A stretch of DNA of 32,283 nucleotides from Bacteroidota bacterium (GTDB taxonomy: Bacteria; Bacteroidota; Bacteroidia; Chitinophagales; Chitinophagaceae): positions 1 through 32,283 of the forward strand of contig PSRA01000135.1 in NCBI GenBank assembly GCA_003175695.1, given 5' to 3'. Below the pieces are notes generated by a model. That model did not search any database. It saw only the letters and a program-made list of their open reading frames with translations, and was not told the origin of the DNA. The position numbers and the translations under genes are program-made. This document shows positions 15,162 through 22,431 of this stretch, piece by piece. Position 1 is the stretch's first letter. Every line of letters starts with the position of its first letter.

Positions 15162-15919
15162 TCCTTCTTTGCTTTCTTCTTACAAAAAATTTTAACTGGT
15201 ACCATCGCTCCCGCTAATACAGCATAGGTTTGATTATATCTTCCCACCTGGTTAATCATGTAATTTTTTTGTTGATCAGTCAGTGATTGAGTAAACCTGC
15301 CTTCTACATACATTACTACCGATTGGGAAAGTTGATAACTCAGCCCGACGCCGGCCAGCAATCCCCATTCCCATCGACAGTCCTTCCTCGAATCGAATGT
15401 GTATTTTTCATTGAAACTATAAGGTTTGCTGAGGGAAAAATCATTGACAGGTTGCTGGCTGGTGGTGAATGAAGAATCGACAGGATTAAGAATGTTCGGT
15501 TCTGTACCTTGAACTGTTGCTGAAACCCAATAAGCTCCATAGCCGCCAAGATTGAGAAATCCCCTCATTTTTTTTCCACCAAATGAGAAATGAGCCATCA
15601 ACGGGACTTGAATATAATTGTTCTTATTATTTTGATGGATGCCTTCAAAAAAACCTGTTCTTACGATGTTGTAATTTTTCTGTACATATGAGATGGAAGA
15701 TTGCACGGAAAGCCAATTTTTTAACCGATAAGAAACAGGAATGGCAACCTGCGCACCATAGGCGCCGGTATAGCTGGTAAAAGCCTGCTGAATACCCGAA
15801 GTGGAGAGATAATTTTTATTGACACCACCTTCTATTCCCAGTGATAATTGCGCATGTGACAACAGGGGAATAAAACAGGCTAAAATGATTAGATTCTTTG
15901 GAAATAGCATTCCTTTCAT
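15158..15919 (-). CDS. Porin-family (PorT-like) outer membrane barrel protein
   Basis: A 253-residue outer membrane protein from the ATG at 15919, with a signal peptide (MKGMLFPKNLIILACF then IPLLSHAQ). The mature part begins LSLGIEGGVNKNY and has alternating strand patterns such as KNWLSVQSSISYVQKNYN, YIQVPLMAHFSFGGKKMRG and WEWGLLAGVGLSYQL. This is the usual layout of the PorT/OMP_b-brl family of eight- to ten-stranded barrels. The longer frame to 15937 depends on a TTG start and adds only MHRKIN. It overlaps the S41 peptidase by 4 bases, which suggests the peptidase and barrel are made together. Confidence 0.85.
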   Translation of the reverse strand: MKGMLFPKNLIILACFIPLLSHAQLSLGIEGGVNKNYLSTSGIQQAFTSYTGAYGAQVAIPVSYRLKNWLSVQSSISYVQKNYNIVRTGFFEGIHQNNKNNYIQVPLMAHFSFGGKKMRGFLNLGGYGAYWVSATVQGTEPNILNPVDSSFTTSQQPVNDFSLSKPYSFNEKYTFDSRKDCRWEWGLLAGVGLSYQLSQSVVMYVEGRFTQSLTDQQKNYMINQVGRYNQTYAVLAGAMVPVKIFCKKKAKKE

Positions 15920-15937
15920 ATTGATTTTTCGATGCAA

Positions 15938-16405
15938 GTGTTATGCCCCTGCATTTTAAGTGAATCACGGTTGAAGTCAGTGGGTCAATCGTTCCACAGT
16001 AAGAACTATTAGGAGGTGGATTTCAAATCAGTAAGCAACATGGGCGAAGCAATTAGGCGTGGAGGTCCGTAAAATTTTTCGATAAGCTGATCAGATATGC
16101 AAGTAGAGAAGGATCATATGGTAGTTATACACCTCATTAAAATAAAAAGTTGCCTCGATTGAAAGATAATTTGGCTAATGGCTGGAAAAAAGATCTGGAA
16201 GAGGGTGGATTAAAACAACTTAAATGCTGTGCTTTTCAATAATATGGTGGCTAGCTCAATAACAATGGAAACAAAAAATTAATATTGATTTTTTATAAGA
16301 ATGATGCAACATTTTTCCGGCAAGCTCGTCCTATAGGTGGCCAGGGACAATATGACTTTTACGTTAGATGATCCTTTTTGACAATTTTTTAAGAAAGAGG
16401 ATAAT
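15938..16405. other. Intergenic stretch, no gene seen
   Basis: About 470 bases with no frame that looks coding on either strand. Short open stretches occur (for example one containing LPRLKDNLANGWKKDLEEGG near 16152), but they are broken by stops and match no family I know, so a decayed gene is possible but unproven. No terminator or operator-like palindrome is evident until the promoter at 16406. Confidence 0.5.
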
Positions 16406-16413
16406 TATATTTG
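16406..16413 (+). promoter_or_regulatory. -7 element upstream of the small unknown gene
   Basis: A perfect TATATTTG. The upstream TTTG at 16377-16380 is 25 bases away, longer than the usual spacer, and a T-run at 16385-16390 is a nearer alternative. Transcription would start near 16420. Confidence 0.5.
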
Positions 16414-16441
16414 AAAACATATGATCAATTCAGGAAACAAA

Positions 16442-16666
16442 ATGGAATTCGTTTACCAGGGTGACAGGGTGGAATGGATTTTCAAAGAAATGAATTTTGT
16501 GACCCAGCCTGATCTGAGGGCGCAGGTCATCTGTGATCATCCCGCATTCACTTCCACTTTTGGCAGTAGCTCCATGACCGGAGATTCGCTGCGTTCGATA
16601 GTTGCCAAGGGCAAATCGATTAATCCCTCCTTTTTTCAGGCGATGGTAGAATCGTATATCGCTTAG
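16442..16666 (+). CDS. Small protein of unknown function
   Basis: A 74-residue frame beginning MEFVYQGDRVEW and ending AMVESYIA. The ATG at 16442 is chosen because the predicted transcription start (near 16420) would fall on the earlier ATG at 16421; the longer version adds MINSGNK. I recognise no family. The sequence has no signal peptide or membrane segment. A promoter-like element upstream and two hairpins downstream support a real transcription unit, but the product itself has no independent support. Confidence 0.45.
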   Translation: MEFVYQGDRVEWIFKEMNFVTQPDLRAQVICDHPAFTSTFGSSSMTGDSLRSIVAKGKSINPSFFQAMVESYIA

Positions 16667-16693
16667 TTTTTGTTTCATCCCCGAAGGCGCATT

Positions 16694-16763
16694 GGGCAAG
16701 ACGCAAGGCTAGCGGCTTGCCCGTACCAGAAGGTGCGTTGTGGGTGCATACTCTTGCACCTTC
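16694..16763 (+). terminator. Two hairpins after the small unknown gene
   Basis: The first pairs GGGCAAG (16694-16700) with CTTGCCC (16716-16722). The second pairs GAAGGTGC (16729-16736) with GCACCTTC (16756-16763). Neither is followed directly by a long T-run, so termination is plausible rather than certain. They also separate the unknown gene from the second ArsR promoter. Confidence 0.45.
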
Positions 16764-16794
16764 GTCCATTTTGCGCCCCCTTTTTAGAAAAAAA

Positions 16795-16825
16795 TTTTAT
16801 GCAACCAAAAGGTTTCATATATTTG
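16795..16825 (+). promoter_or_regulatory. Promoter of the second ArsR cassette
   Basis: A perfect TATATTTG -7 element at 16818-16825, with TTTT at 16795-16798 in the place of the TTTG element about 20 bases upstream. The predicted start of transcription near 16832 gives a leader of about 16 bases to the ATG at 16848. Confidence 0.65.
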
Positions 16826-16840
16826 AAACCAAAAGGTTAC
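16801..16840. promoter_or_regulatory. Tandem operators of the second ArsR regulator
   Basis: Two copies of AACCAAAAGGTT, at 16803-16814 and 16827-16838, each a palindrome with arms AACC/GGTT around AAAA. Their centres are 24 bases apart, and they flank the -7 element. The arrangement mirrors the first ArsR cassette with a different sequence, so each regulator probably has its own operator. Confidence 0.75.
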
Positions 16841-16847
16841 ATTTTTT

Positions 16848-17186
16848 ATGAAAAGAGACGCATTTCAGGGTATTGCTGACCCCACCCGACGGGAAATATT
16901 GAATCTACTTGCACACCAAACCCTCAATGTTAATGCTGTAGCGGAAAATTTCCCCGTAAGCCGCACAGCTGTATATAAGCATGTTAAGATCCTGACAGAA
17001 TGTGGTTTGGTGACCATCAAACAATATGGTAGGGAACGGTTTTGTGAAGCCCGGTTAGAGAAATTAACTGAAGTGTCTGAATGGGTAGAACGCCACAAAA
17101 AGATATGGACTGCCCGATTAGATAATCTGGAAGAGTATTTGAATCATTTACAATCAAAAAATAAAAGACATGGGAAAAGAAAGTAA
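16848..17186 (+). CDS. ArsR/SdpR-type winged-helix repressor (second cassette)
   Basis: A 112-residue regulator paralogous to the one at 9450: KRDAFQGIADPTRREILNLL, NAVAENFPVSRTAVYKHVKI as the recognition region, and a wing with KQYGRERFCEA. There is no metal-binding cysteine pair in the usual place. The C-terminal part (WVERHKKIWTARLDNLEEYL) is the same type as in the other cassette and in many ArsR proteins that pair with AHSA1 genes. It overlaps the following AHSA1 pseudogene by 17 bases. The tandem operators over its promoter predict autorepression. Confidence 0.9.
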   Translation: MKRDAFQGIADPTRREILNLLAHQTLNVNAVAENFPVSRTAVYKHVKILTECGLVTIKQYGRERFCEARLEKLTEVSEWVERHKKIWTARLDNLEEYLNHLQSKNKRHGKRK

Positions 17187-17540
17187 CCTGCAGAACACAG
17201 CCGACAGAGAACTTGTAATTAGCCGGCTTCTACAGCCGCCGCGTGAACTGGTCTTCGAACCCTGGACTAATCCGAAATACCTCATCCACTGGTGAGGACC
17301 CAAAGGATTCACTAACACATTCCAGGAAATAGATATTCGCACTGGCGGGCATTGGAAGTTCATCAAGCATGGACCTAACGGTGTTGACTATCCCAAGTCG
17401 GAAACAAGACTATGCTCACCATGCACTCAGTCTTCAAATCAGCTGAATTTAAAGAATACGTCGTCAGGGAATTTGGCGCCATCGAAGGGGGCATGCAGAC
17501 GCTGGATCGCCTCGAGCAGGAATTACTAGCGATGGTCTGA
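17170..17540 (+). pseudogene. AHSA1/SRPBCC gene, inactivated by nonsense and deletion
   Basis: The frame from ATG 17170 reads as an AHSA1 protein (ADRELVISRLLQPPRELVFE, then PWTNPKYLIHW) but the second Trp of the family's HWWGPKGF is a TGA stop at 17293-17295. Beyond the stop the same frame continues GPKGFTNTFQEIDI to VDYP near 17395. The family's C-terminus then appears in another frame from about 17400: GNKTMLTMHSVFKSAEFKEY, VVREFGAIEGGMQTLDRL, ending at TGA 17538-17540. Roughly 30-40 codons expected between the two parts are missing. Two independent lesions make this a genuine pseudogene rather than a read error. The next gene is an intact AHSA1 copy. Confidence 0.88.
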
Positions 17541-17592
17541 TCACTCAGGCCTTTCAATATTTTCAAAACCTATTCTATTTTAAATTTATGTT

Positions 17593-18075
17593 ATGGTAAC
17601 TAATCTTGTAATACATGAATCCTCCAAAATAGAACTTGTACTGACAAGAATTTATCATGCACCCCGGGCACTCCTCTTTAAAGCCTGGACAGACTCAAGG
17701 CTGTTGTCGAAATGGTGGGGACCAAAAGATTTCACTAATCCCATTTGCATAATTGACCCTTACCGGGGTGGCTTGTTGTTTATTAATATGACAGCTCCTG
17801 ACGGTACCCAATACCCGACAAACGGAGTAATACATGAAATTTCGCCTCCGGACCGGCTGGTATTTGCCACAACCGGTTTTGAAGATGAAATAGGGAGACC
17901 CTTACTTCAAGTTTTGAATACAGTTTCATTTGCCGGCTTAAAGCGGAAAACAAAACTAACTTTACATGTCGTGGTAGTGAAGGCTGGCCCCGAAATAAAA
18001 TTTGCACTCGATGGCATGGATGAAGGATGGAATCAAAGCCTTGACCGGTTAGGGAACCAGGTCGAATCGAAATAG
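17593..18075 (+). CDS. AHSA1/SRPBCC-domain protein (second cassette)
   Basis: A 160-residue START-like protein. It has KIELVLTRIYHAPRALLFKA, then WTDSRLLSKWWGPKDFTNP (the WWGP motif intact), GGLLFINMTAPDGTQYP, the PPDRLVFATTG strand and a C-terminal helix with DGMDEGWNQSLDRLGNQV. The pocket ligand is unknown. It follows the pseudogene by 52 bases and lies in the same direction as the ArsR gene, so it may now supply the cassette's AHSA1 function. That is inference. Confidence 0.88.
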   Translation: MVTNLVIHESSKIELVLTRIYHAPRALLFKAWTDSRLLSKWWGPKDFTNPICIIDPYRGGLLFINMTAPDGTQYPTNGVIHEISPPDRLVFATTGFEDEIGRPLLQVLNTVSFAGLKRKTKLTLHVVVVKAGPEIKFALDGMDEGWNQSLDRLGNQVESK

Positions 18076-18163
18076 AATTTTCACGATCGCCATCTGTCAG
18101 TTGGATTTGGAGTGTTGATGCAAAATCTGAGTTTGACAATCTTATTCATAAAAAACAACAACA

Positions 18164-18538
18164 ATGAAAAACGCAAAGGTTTTCTACTGGATTTTTACGA
18201 TTTTGATAGCAGCTCTGATGCTGTTTTCAGCTATACCTAACATCCTGGTTACTGATCAGGCAGTTCAATTTCTTTCGACCCACCTGGGGTTTCCTAAATA
18301 TTTCATTTTTTTTATCGGGTTGGCAAAACTGCTTGGTGTCATTGTCATACTAATACCGGGTTTCCCCAGGTTAAAAGAATGGGCTTATGCTGGTCTATCG
18401 TATGATCTCATTGGCGCAATTTGGTCATCGAGGTCTGTTGGAGATCCTATTGGGGGGACAATGTTTATTGTAGTGGCATTGATTGTGCTTTTACTATCCT
18501 ACTACTTCTATCATAAGAAAAATCAGGTGAGAGCGTAA
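18164..18538 (+). CDS. DoxX-like membrane protein
   Basis: A 124-residue membrane protein of the DoxX-like family. It begins FYWIFTILIAALMLFSAIPN, followed by VQFLSTHLGFPKYFIFFIGL with AKLLGVIVILIPGFPRLKEW, then AYAGLSYDLIGAI and a last helix (FIVVALIVLLLSYYFYH). Four transmembrane helices are expected. DoxX relatives are often found with ArsR and AHSA1 genes; their role is not settled, with oxidative stress and quinone-linked functions suggested. It is the last gene of the second cassette, 88 bases after the AHSA1 gene. Confidence 0.85.
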   Translation: MKNAKVFYWIFTILIAALMLFSAIPNILVTDQAVQFLSTHLGFPKYFIFFIGLAKLLGVIVILIPGFPRLKEWAYAGLSYDLIGAIWSSRSVGDPIGGTMFIVVALIVLLLSYYFYHKKNQVRA

Positions 18539-18598
18539 TAGTTCAGGGTTTCGCAAATCTTGAATGAATATAACGCTGATCATTCTGATTTAATTACG

Positions 18599-18637
18599 GA
18601 GGGCGCAAAAAAGACGCGGAGGCTCGCTAGCGCCCTC
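18599..18637 (+). terminator. Hairpin after the DoxX gene
   Basis: GAGGGCGC (18599-18606) pairs with GCGCCCTC (18630-18637), followed by TTTGG. The core CGGAGGGCGC recurs in the hairpin region at 29269-29278. Purine-arm repeat family. Confidence 0.55.
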
Positions 18638-18753
18638 TTTGGTTAAAAATCTATGACCACAGCAGGCTGTAGTATCTCAAGGCGTCTGGTTTGAAGCATA
18701 ATATAGTTTCATTTTAATAAAATCCTCATAACAATCAGATAATACAAGCCGTT

Positions 18754-18761
18754 TATTTTTG
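18754..18761 (+). promoter_or_regulatory. -7 element for a small transcript
   Basis: A perfect TATTTTTG (TAnnTTTG). No TTTG element is visible 17-23 bases upstream, which weakens the call. Transcription would start near 18767. Confidence 0.4.
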
Positions 18762-18766
18762 GTACC

Positions 18767-18875
18767 AAGGGAATTTCATTGAATCAATACAACAGCCGAT
18801 TATTCTTAGTGGGCTGTTGTACATAGCCAACATAGGCTTTTCCCCAGGTATTTTTATACCCGGGGTTTTTTATTT
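18767..18875 (+). ncRNA. Candidate structured small RNA with three hairpins
   Basis: Three hairpins follow a -7 element with no reading frame. The first is a perfect 10-bp stem, TACAACAGCC (18788-18797) with GGCTGTTGTA (18812-18821) around a 14-base loop. The second is a short AGCC/GGCT stem (18825-18828 with 18835-18838). The third is the terminator at 18842-18871. The unit is about 105 nt. I do not recognise a known RNA family. Confidence 0.5.
18842..18871 (+). terminator. Rho-independent terminator
   Basis: CCCCAGGTAT (18842-18851) pairs with ATACCCGGGG (18856-18865) with one A-C mismatch and a TTTT loop, followed by TTTTTT. A clear intrinsic terminator on the plus strand that ends no protein gene. 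Confidence 0.85.
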
Positions 18876-18920
18876 TATTAAAACTGGCTTAATGATAAAG
18901 TAACATAAAGTCATTTACTT

Positions 18921-18987
18921 AGCATCAAGTAATCTTTGGCGACAAATTTGATGACGGCCTGCTATTCCTGGCAGGCTTCTTTTTTTA
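18921..18987 (+). ncRNA. Second candidate small transcript or tandem terminator unit
   Basis: A weak hairpin (CATCAA/TTGATG, about 18923-18953) is followed by a terminator: GCCTGC (18957-18962) with GCAGGC (18971-18976), then TTCTTTTTTT. I see no convincing promoter, so this may be a back-up terminator for the RNA just upstream, or an independent small RNA. It lies about 100 bases before the FG-GAP protein gene and might be part of its leader. Confidence 0.3.
18957..18987 (+). terminator. Rho-independent terminator upstream of the FG-GAP gene
   Basis: A 6-bp G+C-rich stem (GCCTGC/GCAGGC) with an 8-base loop, followed by a long T-run from 18977. If the FG-GAP transcript began upstream of it, this would act as an attenuator, but the nearest promoter-like sequence is downstream, around 19018-19026. 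Confidence 0.7.
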
Positions 18988-19083
18988 TTAGCGTGCCATT
19001 AACCACAATTTCTAAATTATCTTTTGGTAATTGGCAGATTCGATGTAGATTGTTTCTGGCCAATTCTAACAACCAAGATTACT

Positions 19084-22000
19084 ATGCTGAATCGACCCCT
19101 TGTCGAATGTCGGGCTTTAACCTCTTTGCTTCATTTCAAACTCTACTCGACATCGTTGATGTTCCTGATTAGCTGTTTATTCATTCCTTCAGTCATATTT
19201 TCCCAAAAAAAACTCTTTCAATTATTACCCTCCGGCGAAACAAATATTACATTCAGGAATAATATTAACGAAAACGAAAACCTGAATGTCCTGGCCTACG
19301 AATACTTCTACAATGGTGGGGGAGTGGCCGTCGGTGATATTAACAATGATGGTCTGCTGGACCTGTTTTTTACAGCCAACATGAAACCGAATAAACTTTA
19401 CCTGAATCTCGGTAACATGAAATTCAAAGATATTACTGCAGAAGCAGGGCAGGGATTGGAAGGAAGACCAGGTGGTTGGAAGACCGGAGTTACGATGGCT
19501 GATGTAAATGGTGATGGTCTCCTGGATATTTATGTGTGCTATTCCGGAAAGGGAAATGATGACATGAGACGAAATCAATTGTTCATTAATCAAGGCAATC
19601 TTCATTTTGCTGAAAAGGCAAAGGAATATGGCCTGGATGATCCAAGCTATAGCACACAAGCTGCATTCTTTGACTATGACAACGATGGAGACCTGGACCT
19701 CTTTCTGCTCAATCATAACGTCGAGAAGATCGACAATATGGAGTTAGCCAAACACCGGAATGAAACTGACGTTCATGCCGGAGATAAACTCTTCGAGAAC
19801 ATAAATGGACATTTTGTTGATGTTTCAAAGAAAGCAGGAATTCGTCAGAATCCTCTCACATTTGGCCTGGGTGTAGCCATCGCAGATGTTAACCAGGATG
19901 GTTGGCAGGATATTTACGTGACGAATGATTATAACGAACCCGATTATCTCTATATCAACAATCACGATGGCACATTTACGCCAGAAACAGAAAAGTGCTT
20001 TCGCCATCTATCACAATTTTCGATGGGGGTGGACATAGCAGATTTCAACAATGATGGACTGCCAGATATCGTGACGCTGGATATGCTTCCGCCCGATAAC
20101 AGGAGACAAAAATTATTGCAACTCCAGGAAAATTATGAGTCCTTTCAGTTGATGCTTTCCCAGGATCTATACCAGCAGTATATGCGCAATATGCTTCAGC
20201 TAAACAATGGTGACGGCAGTTTTAGTGAAATTGCGCAATTTTCGGGCGTGTCAAATACAGATTGGAGCTGGTGCCCATTGTTCGCAGATTTTGACAACGA
20301 TGGATTTAAAGACCTGTTTGTTACAAATGGCTACTTACGTGATTATACCAACAAGGATTTTCTTCGATATTGGGGTGATTACAAATTGCAAAAAACCATC
20401 AGCCACGAAGCGGTTCAGCTGATGGACCTCGTGCGGGCCATGCCCTCCACCAAAGTTCCCAACTATATTTTCAGGAATAATCATGACCTGAGTTTCACGA
20501 ACATGCAAATGGATTGGGGTTTTGATCGTACAAAAATTTCAAATGGTGCCGTTTATGCCGATTTAGATAACGATGGCGACCTCGACCTTGTTATCAACAA
20601 TATCAATGAAGAAGCTTTTGTATATAAGAACATGAGCCGGGAGGATTTTAAATCTTCTTACCTCACTGTCTCTTTGAAAGGAATGCCCGTGAATACGCAG
20701 GCGATAGGGGCTAAAGTGTATGTATATGCGAATGGCCATCTTCAATATGAGGAATTGAATCCGAACAGGGGATATCTCTCCTGTGTAACCACGGACCTGC
20801 ATTTCGGAATGGGAGAGGCAAAAAAAGCGGATTCAGTCTTAGTTATCTGGCCTGACGGAAAACGCCAGCGTTTATATGATGTTGCAATCAACCAAAGATT
20901 GCGAATTGATTACCCTTCAAGTACGCAGGCTGAACCAGCCTCCATTGCAGCTACCAAAATGAACACATTGTTTTCGCGGGTGGACCCCATCCTGGATTAT
21001 AAGCATGAAGATTTTAATGAGAACGATTTCAAGCGACAGTTGCTGATGTTATTCATGTACTCTAAAACAGAACCCGTAATTGCTCAGGGAGACGTAAACA
21101 AGGATGGCATGACAGACCTTTATATCAGCGGGGACAAGAATAAGCCCGGAAGAATTTATTATCAACAGAAAGCGGGTAATTTTCAGCCAGGAGGACAGGC
21201 GATTGGAGATGAAAATGTTTCCGCTGCTTCAGATGCCGCAATTTTTGATGCTAACGGCGATGGCTATCCTGATCTTTACCTGGCGAAGGGTGGTTATTCT
21301 TTGTTTGAACCCAATACCAATTCGCTTCGCGACGAACTGTATATCAATGATGGTACAGGGAACCTTCTATTGTCGCAAGGAACATTGCCGGATCTCAGCG
21401 CCAGCAGCAAATCATGTGTGAGACCGTGTGATTTTGACAATGATGGAGATGTAGACTTATTCGTCGGTGGCCGGGTTATCCCGGGAAAATATCCGCTGGC
21501 GCCCACCAGCTATTTGTTGGTAAACAATGGACATGGCCAATTTACAATAAGTCCTACTCCTTTTTCGCAAATTGGCATGGTGACGGATGCTCAATGGGTT
21601 GATCTCAATGGTGATGGTAGAAAAGACCTGGTCATTTGTGGAGAATTCATGCCCATTTCAGTGTTTATAAATACAACAGGCGGTTTCATTGACAAAACAA
21701 AAGAATATTTTGATCAGCCTGAAAATGGATTTTGGTTTTCGCTGGCAGTTGCCGACGTAGATGGTGATGGCAAACCAGATCTCATAGCTGGGAATCTTGG
21801 ATTGAATTCTCAGATACGTGTTTCGGAAAAACAACCTGCAGAATTGTATTTTTCGGATTTTGATGGCAATGGGTCCATCGATCCTTTCTTCAATTTCTAT
21901 ATTCAGGATACCAGCTATCCTTATGTGAGTCGTGACGAACTCAATGAACAAATCTATTCAATGCGAAGAAAGTTTGGTTCATACAAAGATTATTCCGTGG

Positions 22001-22431
22001 CGACAATGAAAGATATTTTTAGTCCGGAAGAATTGGGAAAAGCTGAAAAGCTAACGGCAACGGAGAGCCGGACAGTCTGCTTCCTGAACAGAAATGGCAA
22101 GTTTCTCAAGACCATTTTACCCGCGCAAGCCCAATTTTCCATTGTTACAAAAATCCTGGCTAAAGATTTTGATCATGACGGCAAAATCGATTTGCTGTTA
22201 TTCGGCAATCATTCAGATAATCGTCTAAAGATTGGGAGCATTGACGCGAATTATGGTTGTGTTTTGAAAGGGGACGGAATGGGTCATTTTGAATATGTGG
22301 AGCAATATAAATCCGGCTTCAATATAAAAGGTGATGTAAAGTCTGTCCAGGAAGTTGAAATCCATGGCGCAAAATATCTTTTGGTGGCCGTTAATAACGA
22401 TGGGATCGAATTTTACAAAGAGCAACGATGA
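19084..22431 (+). CDS. FG-GAP/VCBS and ASPIC-UnbV surface protein
   Basis: About 1,115 residues. The signal peptide is MLNRPLVEC... through FLISCLFIPSVIFSQ; the ATG at 19084 is chosen because it supplies basic residues before the hydrophobic core, whereas ATG 19159 would have none and TTG 19024 lies upstream of a plausible promoter. At least twelve calcium-binding FG-GAP/VCBS repeats are visible by the D.N.DG..D pattern (GDINNDGLLDLFF, ADVNGDGLLDIYV, DYDNDGDLDLFLL, ADFDNDGFKDLFV and others). They form two groups separated by an ASPIC/UnbV domain at about residues 524-610 (GAKVYVYANG, FGMGEAKKADSVLVIWPDGK). A third of the C-terminus has further repeats. Such proteins form beta-propellers that bind ligands or partners at the outer surface. 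It overlaps the next gene by 4 bases (ATGA). Confidence 0.9.
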   Translation: MLNRPLVECRALTSLLHFKLYSTSLMFLISCLFIPSVIFSQKKLFQLLPSGETNITFRNNINENENLNVLAYEYFYNGGGVAVGDINNDGLLDLFFTANMKPNKLYLNLGNMKFKDITAEAGQGLEGRPGGWKTGVTMADVNGDGLLDIYVCYSGKGNDDMRRNQLFINQGNLHFAEKAKEYGLDDPSYSTQAAFFDYDNDGDLDLFLLNHNVEKIDNMELAKHRNETDVHAGDKLFENINGHFVDVSKKAGIRQNPLTFGLGVAIADVNQDGWQDIYVTNDYNEPDYLYINNHDGTFTPETEKCFRHLSQFSMGVDIADFNNDGLPDIVTLDMLPPDNRRQKLLQLQENYESFQLMLSQDLYQQYMRNMLQLNNGDGSFSEIAQFSGVSNTDWSWCPLFADFDNDGFKDLFVTNGYLRDYTNKDFLRYWGDYKLQKTISHEAVQLMDLVRAMPSTKVPNYIFRNNHDLSFTNMQMDWGFDRTKISNGAVYADLDNDGDLDLVINNINEEAFVYKNMSREDFKSSYLTVSLKGMPVNTQAIGAKVYVYANGHLQYEELNPNRGYLSCVTTDLHFGMGEAKKADSVLVIWPDGKRQRLYDVAINQRLRIDYPSSTQAEPASIAATKMNTLFSRVDPILDYKHEDFNENDFKRQLLMLFMYSKTEPVIAQGDVNKDGMTDLYISGDKNKPGRIYYQQKAGNFQPGGQAIGDENVSAASDAAIFDANGDGYPDLYLAKGGYSLFEPNTNSLRDELYINDGTGNLLLSQGTLPDLSASSKSCVRPCDFDNDGDVDLFVGGRVIPGKYPLAPTSYLLVNNGHGQFTISPTPFSQIGMVTDAQWVDLNGDGRKDLVICGEFMPISVFINTTGGFIDKTKEYFDQPENGFWFSLAVADVDGDGKPDLIAGNLGLNSQIRVSEKQPAELYFSDFDGNGSIDPFFNFYIQDTSYPYVSRDELNEQIYSMRRKFGSYKDYSVATMKDIFSPEELGKAEKLTATESRTVCFLNRNGKFLKTILPAQAQFSIVTKILAKDFDHDGKIDLLLFGNHSDNRLKIGSIDANYGCVLKGDGMGHFEYVEQYKSGFNIKGDVKSVQEVEIHGAKYLLVAVNNDGIEFYKEQR

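Noticed and set aside
15938-16405. Possible decayed gene with a DNLANGWKKDLEEGG-like stretch
   Set aside because: The frames are broken by stops and match no family I know, so no pseudogene is called.
19024-19083. Extension of the FG-GAP gene to a TTG start
   Set aside because: It adds 20 residues before an already long signal-peptide N-region and would sit at a promoter-like TATCTTTTG; the ATG at 19084 is more plausible.
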